Origin: Thermincola ferriacetica
GTDB taxonomy: Bacteria; Bacillota; Thermincolia; Thermincolales; Thermincolaceae
Assembly: GCF_001263415.1 (NCBI RefSeq)
Contig: NZ_LGTE01000006.1
Coordinates: 62,001-126,000, forward strand
Reading direction: 5' to 3'
DNA: 64,000 nt
Below the pieces are notes generated by a model that ran no database searches, had not been told where the DNA came from, and worked only from the letters and a program-made list of their open reading frames with translations. The number at the start of each line of letters is the position of its first letter. Within the stretch, counting starts at the first letter, position 1. Made by a program: the position numbers and the translations under genes. Positions 1 to 8,367 of this stretch are shown in pieces.

Positions 1-657
1 ACCTTGATTCGCGGGATCAGTCTCTTTTTTCTGATTCTGGTCCCTGCCGCAGTGGGGCTCCTCACACTGAATAAACCTATAATTAAGCTGCTCTTTGAAC
101 ATGGGGAATTTACGGTTCACAACACGGTAGTCACGGCTAATGCTCTGGCCTATTATGCTTTGGCGATAATTCCGTGGGCCCTAAGAGACATTTTGACCAG
201 AAGTTTTTATGCCCTGCAGGATACGGTAACTCCTGTGCTTATCGCTGCGGTGGGCGCCATGGCCACTGTCTTATTTGATTTGCTGCTGGTTAAAATTATG
301 GGCGTTGGGGGCCTGGCTTTGGGATTGGCGTTGGGTTTATCTGTTAATGTTTTGATCTTATATGTTTACCTGAGAAGGAAGTTGGGTGAAATTTTCCCTG
401 CCCATTGGCTGCTGACTTTAGGTAAGATCATTTCTGCCGGCGCTGTGATGGCATTGGTAACAGCCGTACTTTATAATTTGCTGGGAAGCTATGTCCCGGA
501 CAGTTCGCGCCAGGGGCTTTTGCTGAAAATTTTACTTGCCGGTGCGGCAGGAGTACTGGTTTACTTTTTCGGTTTGTTACTGCTCAAGGTCAGAGAGATA
601 GCCGATTTGACAGGGTTGATTATAAAATTAAAAGATAAAATGTTAAAAAGCCGGTAA
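1..657 (+). CDS. murJ: Lipid II flippase MurJ, C-terminal part (5' end outside window)
   Basis: The reading frame is open from the first base, so only the last ~218 residues of the protein are present. The visible part is almost entirely hydrophobic, with about six membrane segments. It includes the stretch FYALQDTVTPV (ending near residue 79), typical of MurJ/MviN in the MOP superfamily. MurJ flips lipid-linked peptidoglycan precursor (lipid II) across the cytoplasmic membrane. It ends 24 bases before fabZ, whose AAAGGAGG ribosome site lies in the gap, so the two are probably cotranscribed. Other MOP-family polysaccharide flippases are possible because the N-terminus is missing, but the FYALQDT signature favours MurJ. 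Confidence 0.85.
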   Translation, partial: TLIRGISLFFLILVPAAVGLLTLNKPIIKLLFEHGEFTVHNTVVTANALAYYALAIIPWALRDILTRSFYALQDTVTPVLIAAVGAMATVLFDLLLVKIMGVGGLALGLALGLSVNVLILYVYLRRKLGEIFPAHWLLTLGKIISAGAVMALVTAVLYNLLGSYVPDSSRQGLLLKILLAGAAGVLVYFFGLLLLKVREIADLTGLIIKLKDKMLKSR

Positions 658-681
658 CCGGCATATAAAGGAGGAACCAAA

Positions 682-1104
682 ATGTTAGATATTAACCGGA
701 TTAAAGAGATTTTGCCCCACAGATATCCCTTTCTGTTGGTGGACAGGATTATTGAAATGGATGAAAATAAAGTTGTGGGACAAAAAAATGTAAGCGCTAA
801 CGAAGAGTATTTTCAGGGGCATTTTCCTAACTACCCGGTTATGCCGGGAGTTTTGATTATCGAGGCATTGGCTCAGACAGGGGCGGTGTACATCCTGTCA
901 AAGCCTGAATTTAAAGGGAAAATTGCTTTTTTTGCCGGTTTGGATAAGGTGCGTTTTAGAAAACAGGTTGTCCCGGGTGACCAACTGCGGTTGGAGGTAG
1001 AGATGTTAAAGCTGCGTGGCCGGGTAGGCAAGGCTTTTGGCCGGGCATTTGTGGGCGATCAGTTGGTTGCCGAGGCAGAATTAATGTTTGCTATTGGCGA
1101 GTAA
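682..1104 (+). CDS. fabZ: 3-hydroxyacyl-ACP dehydratase FabZ
   Basis: This 140-residue protein is a normal full-length FabZ. FabZ dehydrates 3-hydroxyacyl-ACP to trans-2-enoyl-ACP in type II fatty acid synthesis in the cytoplasm. Visible signatures are [10 protein letters not shown] (residues 13-22), the hot-dog fold motif [13 protein letters not shown] with the catalytic His47, and the active-site Glu61 in IIEALAQ. The ATG start is preceded by AAAGGAGG at good spacing. It sits between murJ and a lipid carrier sugar transferase, which fits an envelope-lipid cluster. Confidence 0.97.
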   Translation: MLDINRIKEILPHRYPFLLVDRIIEMDENKVVGQKNVSANEEYFQGHFPNYPVMPGVLIIEALAQTGAVYILSKPEFKGKIAFFAGLDKVRFRKQVVPGDQLRLEVEMLKLRGRVGKAFGRAFVGDQLVAEAELMFAIGE

Positions 1105-1230
1105 TTTTGCGGATAGTAGTGACAAATGTCGGTTAATGTGTTAAAATAGGGACAAGTGTGTATTGTTGTTTGCTATTTTAGCATAGAAATATTTCGTAAG
1201 GACGTTGCCCTTGGGGAGGGGAGAGACGAA

Positions 1231-2289
1231 GTGGAGACCAAAGTACTCGGAATCGCAGTCGCTTTCCTGACAACGCTGATAATGACGCCTTTGGTAAGAA
1301 GGTTAGCCTTTAAAATTGGCGCAGTTGATTGCCCCAATGACCGTAAAGTACACTGCAAGCCGATGCCCAGGTTAGGCGGAGTGGCCATTTTTCTTGGCTT
1401 TGTCATAGCTATGCTGGTCACACAGGAAATCAGTAAAATCACACTGGGCCTGGTCATCGGTAGCGCCTTGATAGTTGCTTTAGGAATAATGGACGATATT
1501 TTTGATATTTCACCCCGGTTGAAGCTGTTAGGCCAGATTGTAGCAGCCTTGGTTTTGGTATTATTCGGTATAGAAGTCACTTTTGTCACCAACCCCTTCG
1601 GCGGGGTAGTGAATTTAGGGATATTGAGCATCCCCATTACCTTGTTCTGGATTGTTGGCGTAACCAACGCCGTTAACCTGGTTGACGGTTTAGACGGATT
1701 GGCCGGTGGCGTGGCTACCATAGCTGCTTTCTGCCTGGCTGTAATCGGATGGCTGGAAGGCCAGTACATGGTAGTCCTTCCGGCAATTATCCTGGGCGCC
1801 AGTACTATCGGCTTCCTCAAATACAATTTTCACCCGGCCAAGATTTTTATGGGTGATTCGGGAAGCATGTTTTTGGGCTATATCCTTGCTGCTTTTTCTA
1901 TTATTGGGCTGACCAAGGGCTTTGCCGTTATGTCGGTGTTTGTGCCTATATTCATTATCGGTATCCCCATATTTGATACTGCTTTTGCTATTGTGAGAAG
2001 GTTTATGAACCATCAGCCCATCTTTAAAGCTGATAAGGAACACCTGCATCACTGCTTGTTGGAAAAAGGCTTATCCCATCGCCAGACAGTACTGGCCATT
2101 TACCTGTTTGACATTCTCCTGGGAGTCAGTGGTATAGTTCTTACCCAATTAACGACAGCCCAGTCCTTCCTGGTGTTTATCGGCGTTACCCTGGCGGCTT
2201 TTGTTGGCGCCGACAAATTGGGCGTGCTTGGCTCCAGAGCCGTACAAACTCTGGAAATGCCGCAGCAAGAGCGCAAATATTCCGCTTAA
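1231..2289 (+). CDS. tagO: Undecaprenyl-phosphate GlcNAc-1-phosphate transferase (TagO/WecA type)
   Basis: Polytopic membrane enzyme of the MraY/WecA family, ~352 residues, expected to load N-acetylglucosamine-1-phosphate onto undecaprenyl phosphate as the first step of wall teichoic acid or another cell-surface glycan. Visible family motifs are the Mg-binding MDDIFD, NAVNLVDGLDGLAGGV, MGDSGSMFLGY, and the HLHH element in DKEHLHH. I chose the GTG at 1231 because GGGGAGGGGAGAG precedes it; the longer frame from 1156 has no ribosome site and adds a non-family N-terminus. MraY itself is unlikely because no mur genes adjoin and the HLHH pattern is WecA-like. Its place upstream of degS parallels tagO in Bacillus. 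A terminator overlaps the stop codon. Confidence 0.88.
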   Translation: METKVLGIAVAFLTTLIMTPLVRRLAFKIGAVDCPNDRKVHCKPMPRLGGVAIFLGFVIAMLVTQEISKITLGLVIGSALIVALGIMDDIFDISPRLKLLGQIVAALVLVLFGIEVTFVTNPFGGVVNLGILSIPITLFWIVGVTNAVNLVDGLDGLAGGVATIAAFCLAVIGWLEGQYMVVLPAIILGASTIGFLKYNFHPAKIFMGDSGSMFLGYILAAFSIIGLTKGFAVMSVFVPIFIIGIPIFDTAFAIVRRFMNHQPIFKADKEHLHHCLLEKGLSHRQTVLAIYLFDILLGVSGIVLTQLTTAQSFLVFIGVTLAAFVGADKLGVLGSRAVQTLEMPQQERKYSA

Positions 2290-2311
2290 AACTCCCACAA
2301 GGGAGTTTTTT
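2289..2311 (+). terminator. Intrinsic terminator after tagO
   Basis: AACTCCC and GGGAGTT form a perfect stem around the loop ACAA, followed by a T-run, directly at the stop codon of the sugar transferase. Confidence 0.9.
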
Positions 2312-2352
2312 GTGTTGAAGGCATGAGAGAAATCTGAAATAATATCGGAATT

Positions 2353-2406
2353 AAAAACCTCCCTTTGAACCATAATAAGAGCGATATGGTTTAAAGGGGG
2401 TTTTTT
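2353..2406 (+). promoter_or_regulatory. Long terminator/attenuator hairpin overlapping the yetF ribosome site
   Basis: An arm at 2353-2374 pairs with 2385-2405 over about 21 base pairs, with one bulged T and one G-T pair, around a 10-base loop. It is followed at once by six Ts. The TTG start of the next gene is only three bases after the T-run, and its ribosome site AAAGGGGG forms part of the 3' arm. This can act as a transcription attenuator or hide the ribosome site. A separate terminator lies 40 bases upstream. Confidence 0.7.
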
Positions 2407-2408
2407 AA

Positions 2409-3131
2409 TTGAATGAAATAATTCAAGCTATGTTCCGGTCAGCTTTTGCCTTTGTTGCCTTGCTGGTATTAGCCCGTTTGGTGGGAAAACAGCAAATATC
2501 CGAGCTGACTTTTTACCATTTTGTTACGGGAATTACCATCGGCAGCATTGCCGCTAATATGGCCGGCAGCCTGAATATTGATGTCTGGCCTATTTTTGCT
2601 GCCTTGGTGACTTTTGTATTCCTGTCTATTTTAGCCGGTTATGTATCTTTGCAGAGCAGGCCATTGCGCAAACTTATCCAGGGGGAACCTACTGTGGTCA
2701 TTCATAATGGAAAAGTATTAGAAGAAAATATGGGATTGACCAGGTATACCATGGATGACTTGATGAGCCAGCTCAGGTTAAGGGGTGTTTTTGATATCAG
2801 TCAGGTAGAGTTTGCTATTCTTGAACCCAACGGACATTTAAGTGTCCAGTTGAAATCCCAATATAGGCCCGCTACCCCTAAGGACTTGGGGATAGCCACA
2901 AAATATGAGGGGGTTCCTTCAGAACTTATAGTGGACGGTAAATTGATTGAGGCCAATTTGGTGCAAAATAATTTAAGCGAGGAATGGCTGATGCAGGAGC
3001 TGGAAAAAAAAGGTGTGCACACGATAGGGGAAGTAGCGCTGGCCGCCATCAATTCTCAGGGCGAACTTTATGTGGATTTGAAAGAAGATAAACTTGACCA
3101 TGTAACGGACATAAGCGATAAAGAGGTATAA
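2409..3131 (+). CDS. YetF/DUF421 family membrane protein
   Basis: A 240-residue protein with roughly three N-terminal membrane helices (residues ~5-80) carrying the family signature RLVGKQQISELTFYHFV, then a soluble two-lobed C-terminal part containing GEPTVVIHNGKVLEENM. This is the layout of the DUF421 (YetF/YdfR/YkjA) family, abundant in spore-forming Firmicutes. In Bacillus such proteins affect spore water content and membrane lipid behaviour; the biochemical role is not certain. The start is TTG, with AAAGGGGG eight bases upstream inside a strong hairpin, so expression is probably conditional. ATG at 2430 is an alternative start but lacks a ribosome site. Confidence 0.85.
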   Translation: MNEIIQAMFRSAFAFVALLVLARLVGKQQISELTFYHFVTGITIGSIAANMAGSLNIDVWPIFAALVTFVFLSILAGYVSLQSRPLRKLIQGEPTVVIHNGKVLEENMGLTRYTMDDLMSQLRLRGVFDISQVEFAILEPNGHLSVQLKSQYRPATPKDLGIATKYEGVPSELIVDGKLIEANLVQNNLSEEWLMQELEKKGVHTIGEVALAAINSQGELYVDLKEDKLDHVTDISDKEV

Positions 3132-3269
3132 CGTAGAAAAAATTTTTAATCGGAAAAAGGAAAATCAACCCACCGGGTAAAATTAATTAAAATTAAGTAA
3201 TAAAAACTGACCGGGGCCCATAAAACTGAATTGGTGATATCAATTTATGCAAATGGGGGTAGGAGAGGA

Positions 3270-4694
3270 ATGGCTGCGATTAAATTTGGCACAGATGGTT
3301 GGCGTGCCATAATGGCTAAAGAATTTACTTTTGAAAATGTCAAATATGTCGCGGAGGCCTTGGCCAGATATGTGAAGGGGAGCCGTCTTGCCGGTCGTGG
3401 CGTGGTCATCGGTTATGACAACCGGTTTTTGTCGGAACATTTTGCCCAGGCTGTGGCCGAGGTTTTCTGTGGACATGAAATCAAGATATTTATGAACAAC
3501 CGGTCCATGCCCACACCTGTTACTGCTTTTGCTGTCAAGTTAAAAGAAACCGCCGGCGCTGTAATGCTGACGGCCAGCCATAATCCGCCGGAATATAACG
3601 GGATCAAATTTATACCTGAATATGCGGGCCCGGCGCTGCCTTACATAACCAATGAAATAGAACGATTATTGCATGAAGCGCTGACAGATGGTAAGGTTGT
3701 GGAAACTTCTTTTGAAAAGGCCGTTAATAATGGTTTGGTTGAATACTTTGATCCTTTTCCTGCTTATACGGAACACCTGAAATCAATAATAGATACTAAG
3801 GCCATAAAAGAGGCGAATTTAAAAGTCATTGTTGACCCTATGTATGGAGCTGGAATTGACTACCTGGATACTGTGCTCAGGGATGCCGGCTGCCAGGTGG
3901 AAACGATACACGGATACAGGGACGCGTTATTTGGCGGCAGTTTACCCGAACCTTCCGATAAAGTGCTGACCCAATTGAAAAAGCTGGTGGTGGAAAGAAG
4001 GGCTCACTTGGGTCTGGCTATGGACGGCGACGCCGACAGGTTTGGGGTAATTGATGCCGACGGCGCTTATATCACGGCTAATCAGGTGCTGACCCTTGTT
4101 TATTATCACTTGTTGGCAAATAAAAATATCAGGGGGCCGGTAGCCCGTTCAGTGGCCACTACCCATATGTTGGACCGCATTGCGCGCGATTTCGGCATGG
4201 ACGTAGACGAAACGCCTGTTGGTTTTAAATATATCGGTGAATCTATGATGAAGCGCGGCAGTATTTTAGGTGGTGAAGAAAGCGGAGGGTTAAGCATTGC
4301 CGGTCACATTCCCGAGAAAGACGGCATTTTGGCCAATGCCCTGATTGCAGAAATGGTGGCTTGGCACAAAAAACCGGTGCGGGAAATACTCAAGGATATT
4401 GAAGACAAATATGGCCGGCTGTTCAGCGAACGAAAAGATATTCGCTGTTCCCAGGAAACAAAAGAACGGGTCCTGGAGTCCCTCAAAGAGCTGGCACCGG
4501 CTTCTGTTGCCGGAAAAGCTGTCCATAAAGTTTTAAGCCTTGACGGTAGGAAATTTGTCCTGGAAGACGGTAGTTGGGCTCTTATCAGGGCTTCGGGCAC
4601 AGAACCCCTTTTCCGGATTTATGTGGAAGCCAATAGCGTCGATGATTTAAAAGCCATACAGGAGGAAATCGTAGAGTTAGTAGGTTTGGGCTAA
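3270..4694 (+). CDS. Phosphoglucomutase/phosphomannomutase family protein
   Basis: Full-length alpha-D-phosphohexomutase (474 residues) with all four family sites: the phosphoserine loop TASHNP, the metal loop DGDADRFG, the sugar-binding GGEESGG, and the phosphate-binding RASGTEPLFRIY near the C-terminus. It interconverts hexose 1- and 6-phosphates, supplying activated sugars for surface glycans. The exact sugar cannot be fixed from sequence; it lacks clear GlmM hallmarks, so I leave the symbol blank. ATG 3270 is chosen because AGGAG precedes it and the protein then begins just before the conserved KFGTDGWR. The next gene, degS, follows a terminator. Confidence 0.92.
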   Translation: MAAIKFGTDGWRAIMAKEFTFENVKYVAEALARYVKGSRLAGRGVVIGYDNRFLSEHFAQAVAEVFCGHEIKIFMNNRSMPTPVTAFAVKLKETAGAVMLTASHNPPEYNGIKFIPEYAGPALPYITNEIERLLHEALTDGKVVETSFEKAVNNGLVEYFDPFPAYTEHLKSIIDTKAIKEANLKVIVDPMYGAGIDYLDTVLRDAGCQVETIHGYRDALFGGSLPEPSDKVLTQLKKLVVERRAHLGLAMDGDADRFGVIDADGAYITANQVLTLVYYHLLANKNIRGPVARSVATTHMLDRIARDFGMDVDETPVGFKYIGESMMKRGSILGGEESGGLSIAGHIPEKDGILANALIAEMVAWHKKPVREILKDIEDKYGRLFSERKDIRCSQETKERVLESLKELAPASVAGKAVHKVLSLDGRKFVLEDGSWALIRASGTEPLFRIYVEANSVDDLKAIQEEIVELVGLG

Positions 4695-4710
4695 ACCCAA
4701 ACCTTTATTT
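4682..4710 (+). terminator. Intrinsic terminator overlapping the phosphohexomutase stop
   Basis: AGGTTTGGG pairs with CCCAAACCT around the stop codon, followed by TTTATTT. Confidence 0.85.
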
Positions 4711-4740
4711 ATGCCAGCTTTGCAGGATTCTGCCAATTAT

Positions 4741-4747
4741 TGTCGAA
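4741..4747 (+). promoter_or_regulatory. Candidate Spo0A box upstream of degS
   Basis: TTGTCGAAAA matches the 0A-box consensus (core TGTCGAA) and lies 25 bases before the degS start. The motif is short and could be chance, and no promoter was resolved beside it. Confidence 0.3.
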
Positions 4748-4771
4748 AAAAGAGGAAAGGGGGGCGCAAAA

Positions 4772-5962
4772 ATGGTGGAATTAGCTATCAATGGAAGTAA
4801 ATCAGACATTAGCAACCTGGACAAGATAGTCAAGGATACCATTTTTTCTATAGAAAACGGCAAAGAACAAATCTTCGCCATTGCGGAAAATGCCCGTATC
4901 GAGTACCTGCGCATGAAAACGCATTTGGATGAAGTTAACGACCAGTTAGTAGAACTGGCGAAAGAAATAGAGAAAGTCAGGGAAGACGAAAGAGTAGCCC
5001 AATATGAACTAGGTGAAATCGACCGGAATTTTCAACAATATAAAGAAGCGGATATAAAGAGGGCCTACGAGCATGCCAGCAAAATGCAGGCTTATTTAAG
5101 CTCTCTTTTGGAACGTGAAAGCCTGTTAAAACAAAAGAAAAAGGACTACGAAGCCAGTTTGGTAAAATTACAGGAAACCGCCAGGAAGGCCGACAACCTG
5201 ATGTCCCAGGTAGGGGTAGTGATGGACTTTATAGGCGGTAATTTAAAAAACTTGAACTTAAGGCTGGAGAGCTTGCAGCAGAAGCAACAGATGGGTATAG
5301 AAATTATCAGGGCCCAGGAAGAAGAAAGAAAACGGGTCGCCAGGGAGATACATGACGGGCCGGCCCAAGCTATGGCCAACCTGGTTTTACGCATGGAATA
5401 CTGTGAAAAATTAATGGATGTGGCCCCCGAACAGGTACGGGCGGAGTTGGGTCAGATAAAAGAGGCCGTCAAACTGACCTTGCAGGATGTGCGCAAGATA
5501 ATTTTTGACTTGCGGCCGATGGCTCTGGATGACTTGGGCATTGTGCCGGCCGTAAAAAGGTACCTGGAAGATTATAAGTCAAAATCCCGTATAGAAGTGG
5601 ATGCCAATTTTTTTGGCCGGGAAGCGCGGTATACCCCAGCGCTGGAAATCGCTATCTTTCGTTTAATACAGGAAGGGCTTAACAATGTGCGCAAACATGC
5701 GCGGGCCGGCAGGGTAAACCTGACGATTGATGTAAATGACAAGTTTTTTACCATATGTATAAGGGATAATGGGGTAGGGTTTGATTTAGAACAGGTAATG
5801 ATGAATAACAAAGGGAATAAGTTTGGCCTTATCAATATGCGGGAACGGGTTGCGCTGCTTGGGGGAGAGATGAAGATAACCACGGCCCCGAAGCAGGGAA
5901 CCGAGTTATATTTCAAAATTCCGGTGGCCGGACAGGAGGTACAGGCGGTTGGGGAAAATTAA
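4772..5962 (+). CDS. degS: DegS-type cytoplasmic sensor histidine kinase
   Basis: The 396-residue protein has no membrane segment. Residues ~1-170 are charged and strongly coiled-coil, as in the DegS sensor region. Then comes a HisKA_3 dimerisation domain with EEERKRVAREIHDGPAQAM (phospho-acceptor His194) and a C-terminal HATPase_c domain with NNVRKHA, DNGVGFD and GLINMRERV. DegS phosphorylates DegU, a switch between motility, competence, biofilm and exoenzyme states in Bacillus. The gene overlaps degU by 14 bases, so the pair is one transcription unit. The tagO-degS-degU-comF order matches Bacillus. Confidence 0.93.
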   Translation: MVELAINGSKSDISNLDKIVKDTIFSIENGKEQIFAIAENARIEYLRMKTHLDEVNDQLVELAKEIEKVREDERVAQYELGEIDRNFQQYKEADIKRAYEHASKMQAYLSSLLERESLLKQKKKDYEASLVKLQETARKADNLMSQVGVVMDFIGGNLKNLNLRLESLQQKQQMGIEIIRAQEEERKRVAREIHDGPAQAMANLVLRMEYCEKLMDVAPEQVRAELGQIKEAVKLTLQDVRKIIFDLRPMALDDLGIVPAVKRYLEDYKSKSRIEVDANFFGREARYTPALEIAIFRLIQEGLNNVRKHARAGRVNLTIDVNDKFFTICIRDNGVGFDLEQVMMNNKGNKFGLINMRERVALLGGEMKITTAPKQGTELYFKIPVAGQEVQAVGEN

Positions 5963-6593
5963 GGTTCTCATTGCTGATGACCACCCGTTAATAAGGGAAG
6001 GGCTAATTAAAGTATTGGCTCTGGATAAGGAGATCTGCGTTGCCGGCGAAGCAGCCGACGGCAATGAGGTTTTGGATAAGGTAAACCGGTTAAAACCAGA
6101 TGTCGTGCTGCTTGATTTAAACATGCCCAAATTTAGCGGCGTGGAAGCGGCAAAAATTTTGTTGAAAAACAACCCTGAAATAAAGGTTATTGCTTTGACC
6201 GTGGATGACTGTGAACAAAGGATACTTGAACTGATTAAAATAGGCGTTTCAGGGTATTTGCTGAAAGATGTCAGTGTTGACGCATTGATATCAACTATAA
6301 AGGCTGTTTATGCGGGAGAGACGGTTATTGCCCCAAGGATTACCCAAATGTTGCTGCGGGAGGTAAACAATCCGGCCGGTGGAGGCCCGGCGTCCGGTGG
6401 TTTGGCGGAATTGACGGCCAGGGAACGGGAAATCATCAGGCTGATCGCTGAGGGAAAAAATAACAGGGAAATAGCCGCAGAGCTTTTTATCAGTGAAAAG
6501 ACTGTGAAAAACCATATCAGCAGCATATTCCGAAAAATCAAAGTGCACGACCGGACTCAGGCAGCCCTTTATGCCATAAAGACTGACCTGTAG
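5949..6593 (+). CDS. degU: DegU-type response regulator (NarL/FixJ family)
   Basis: Receiver domain (residues 1-~120) with acidic pair DD near residues 10-11, phospho-acceptor Asp56 in VLLDLNMP, conserved Thr and the Lys of LLKD; then a glycine-rich linker and a LuxR-type helix-turn-helix (residues ~148-205: LTAREREIIRLIAEGKNNRE, then ISEKTVKNHI). It is the partner of the preceding DegS kinase. The TTG start overlaps the degS 3' end, with GGAGG about ten bases upstream. Given its neighbours, likely targets are the pilus, flagellar and competence genes here, but that is inference. Confidence 0.93.
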   Translation: MGKIKVLIADDHPLIREGLIKVLALDKEICVAGEAADGNEVLDKVNRLKPDVVLLDLNMPKFSGVEAAKILLKNNPEIKVIALTVDDCEQRILELIKIGVSGYLLKDVSVDALISTIKAVYAGETVIAPRITQMLLREVNNPAGGGPASGGLAELTAREREIIRLIAEGKNNREIAAELFISEKTVKNHISSIFRKIKVHDRTQAALYAIKTDL

Positions 6594-6669
6594 GATTTAT
6601 AATTGTCCTCTGTAACGCCCGGGGTTCTCCCCCTCATATTATAAAAAAAGAACCGGGGGGTGGGCGGAG

Positions 6670-7197
6670 ATGTGGACAGTTCTGGCAGCATGTATGACAA
6701 GTTTGGTTATAATCGCTGTTTTGGTAATGGGGATGACAAAACGGTTTCACAATAGCAGCCAGCCACGCCATGGTTTTGGCCCCAAATTCAGTCTAGTTTT
6801 ATTTTTGCAAAATAATGAAGAAAACCTGGAGTGGTTGGTAAGAAGGCTGATGATGCTGAGGTATGGCAATTACGAAGACTTTGAAATATTATTATTTGAC
6901 ATGGGGTCAGAAGACAGAACACCGCAAATTGCTGCTTTGCTGGCCAGGGACTATCCCACCATCAAACTGCTGGTTTCAACCAGGAAGATGATGGGGCTGT
7001 ATGAGGAAATATGGCGGGCGGCTTCCGGCCGGGTAGTCCTTTTGGAGGAAGTGGGCGATATACATAGATGTAATCAGATTATGGGTAGGATAAAACATTA
7101 TCTAAAAAGAAAACGGGTCAGGTCCTGGGACAAAAGTCCTAAAAAAATTGAGACTACAGTAGAATACAAGAAAACCAGGCAGAATGATACAATATAA
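6670..7197 (+). CDS. Membrane-anchored protein with a short glycosyltransferase-2-like fold
   Basis: A 175-residue protein: one N-terminal membrane helix (residues ~3-22), then a segment resembling the start of GT-A family 2 glycosyltransferases (KFSLVLFLQNNEENLEWLVR, EDFEILLFDMGSEDRTPQI). It stops before the usual acceptor half, and the expected D-X-D is replaced by a poor equivalent, so enzymatic activity is doubtful. The tail is basic. It lies between degU and the pilin riboswitch, and small proteins of this kind accompany some clostridial Tad loci. I do not assign a function. A GC-rich inverted repeat (6618-6660) precedes the ATG and may limit ribosome access. Confidence 0.6.
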   Translation: MWTVLAACMTSLVIIAVLVMGMTKRFHNSSQPRHGFGPKFSLVLFLQNNEENLEWLVRRLMMLRYGNYEDFEILLFDMGSEDRTPQIAALLARDYPTIKLLVSTRKMMGLYEEIWRAASGRVVLLEEVGDIHRCNQIMGRIKHYLKRKRVRSWDKSPKKIETTVEYKKTRQNDTI

Positions 7198-7270
7198 TTA
7201 GCTAAGAAGCGAAGAAGGAATTTTGTTCGGACAACCTAAAAGAAGATTTTATTCCGAAGTAGTGGAAAAC

Positions 7271-7352
7271 CACGATAAAGGCTAAGCCGTCGAAAGACGG
7301 TGGCGCAAAGCCATGGGTCTAAAGCTTATTGCTATGATCGCCAGGCTGCCGA
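7271..7352 (+). promoter_or_regulatory. Cyclic-di-GMP class I (GEMM-I) riboswitch before the Flp pilin
   Basis: The sequence follows the GEMM-I consensus in order: GGCTAAGCC, a GNRA-type hairpin GTCGAAAGAC, the invariant GGCGCAAAGCC, GGGTCTAAAGC, then GCTATGATCGCCAGGCTGCC. GEMM-I aptamers bind c-di-GMP. An intrinsic terminator lies 19 bases downstream and the pilin gene begins about 110 bases downstream, so c-di-GMP probably controls read-through into the pilin. Which direction (on or off) cannot be decided by eye. Confidence 0.92.
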
Positions 7353-7370
7353 AGGGGAGTGATAGAAGGA

Positions 7371-7418
7371 AAGCCTTTCTCTACCAAAAGCAGTTTGGAG
7401 AGAAAGGCTGTTTTTTTG
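7371..7418 (+). terminator. Riboswitch expression-platform terminator
   Basis: AGCCTTTCTCT pairs with AGAGAAAGGCT over 11 base pairs, followed by GTTTTTTT. It lies between the c-di-GMP aptamer and the pilin ribosome site, the usual position for a riboswitch-controlled terminator. Confidence 0.85.
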
Positions 7419-7460
7419 CCCGACTTTCCTGGTTACAAAATATGGCAAGGGGGTGAGCGT

Positions 7461-7640
7461 ATGTTAACGATGATTAAAAAATTATGGAAAGAAGAAAGTG
7501 GACAAGGTATGACGGAGTATGGCCTTATTTTAGCATTAATTGTAATTGCGGTAATTGCTATTATGGCTACAATGGGCGGTAACCTGAAAAACAAGTTTAC
7601 TACTGTCAGCGATGAACTGGCCAAAGACCGAACTAATTAA
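7461..7640 (+). CDS. flp: Flp-type (type IVb) pilin
   Basis: A 59-residue major pilin of the Tad pilus. The short N-terminal leader ends in EESGQGMTEYG. By the Flp rule (Glu at +5, Tyr at +6) the prepilin peptidase should cut after the first Gly, leaving a hydrophobic helix (YGLILALIVIAVIAIMAT) and a short polar tail. The ATG at 7461 follows GGGGGTGA; upstream ATGs in frame lie inside the terminator hairpin. Expression is probably controlled by the c-di-GMP riboswitch upstream. The processing enzyme and secretion machine are encoded directly downstream. Confidence 0.95.
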   Translation: MLTMIKKLWKEESGQGMTEYGLILALIVIAVIAIMATMGGNLKNKFTTVSDELAKDRTN

Positions 7641-7763
7641 AATTTACGTAAATAATTGACAGGCGGTGGGGAATCCACTGCCTTCGCTCCCTTAAGCAGG
7701 TTAAAATTTGTAAAGCTGGAAACGGCTTCTGGAGAAGGCATAACCGTTGAAAAACGCAATAAT

Positions 7764-7812
7764 TGGTATAATGCACTTCAAACAAGCCCTACTTTTTAAG
7801 TAGGGTTTGTTA
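7764..7812 (+). promoter_or_regulatory. Extended -10 promoter candidate and hairpin between flp and the tad operon
   Basis: TTGGTATAATG contains TGnTATAAT, an extended -10 element, at 7764-7773; a TTGAAA lies 14 bases upstream, which is too close for a good -35. About ten bases downstream AAGCCCTAC and GTAGGGTTT form a stem followed by GTT. The hairpin may end the abundant pilin transcript, or attenuate a new one into tadV. Confidence 0.45.
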
Positions 7813-7831
7813 ATAGAAGGGTGAAAAATTT

Positions 7832-8359
7832 ATGACTTTGGCAACTTATCTGTTGGATGCTGTAACAGTGGGTGTAGTCTTAATTTCCGTCTACACCGAT
7901 TTAAAGGAGCGGAAGATATATAACAAGGTAATTGCCACAGGGATTGTGGCGGGGCTAATGCTACATGCCTTAACTTCGGGAACTGCAGGGATTATTTTCA
8001 GCCTGAAAGGGCTGGGAGCAGGGTTAGGGCTGCTCTTTGTTCCCTTTGCTCTGGGTGGTTTTGGGGCAGGAGACGTGAAACTGATGGGCGCTGTTGGCGC
8101 TTTAAAAGGGCCCTATTTTGCATTTAATGCTTTTCTGGCTACCGGAATTACCGGCGGAATTTTTGCTATTGCCGTTCTGATAAAACAAAAACGCCTGCTG
8201 TCAACCCTTAAAAGAATAGCGCTGACATTTCTAGTTTTTATTGGCAGCCGTTTTAGAATTAATACCTTAAAAAGTCTGGATAAAGCGGAGTATCATGAGT
8301 CCTTGCCGTATGGTTTGGCAATAGGTCTAGGTACTTTTGTGGCCTATCTGATGAGGTGA
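7832..8359 (+). CDS. tadV: Prepilin peptidase, TadV/CpaA family
   Basis: A 175-residue polytopic membrane aspartyl peptidase of the type IV prepilin peptidase family. The two catalytic Asp sites are visible: VYTDLKERKIYN near residue 20 and the G-x-GD motif GFGAGDVKLMGAVGAL around residue 80. The short form, without the methylating N-terminal domain, is typical of Tad systems. It should process the Flp pilin and the TadE/TadG pseudopilins. The ATG is preceded by AGAAGGGTGA. It overlaps or abuts tadE, marking the start of the tad operon. Confidence 0.93.
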   Translation: MTLATYLLDAVTVGVVLISVYTDLKERKIYNKVIATGIVAGLMLHALTSGTAGIIFSLKGLGAGLGLLFVPFALGGFGAGDVKLMGAVGALKGPYFAFNAFLATGITGGIFAIAVLIKQKRLLSTLKRIALTFLVFIGSRFRINTLKSLDKAEYHESLPYGLAIGLGTFVAYLMR

Positions 8360-8367
8360 CGGTTAAT

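Noticed and set aside
1173-1826. Long minus-strand ORFs opposite tagO, comFA, the Mafs, SecA and others
   Set aside because: They mirror known genes on the + strand, have no ribosome sites, and their translations look unlike proteins.
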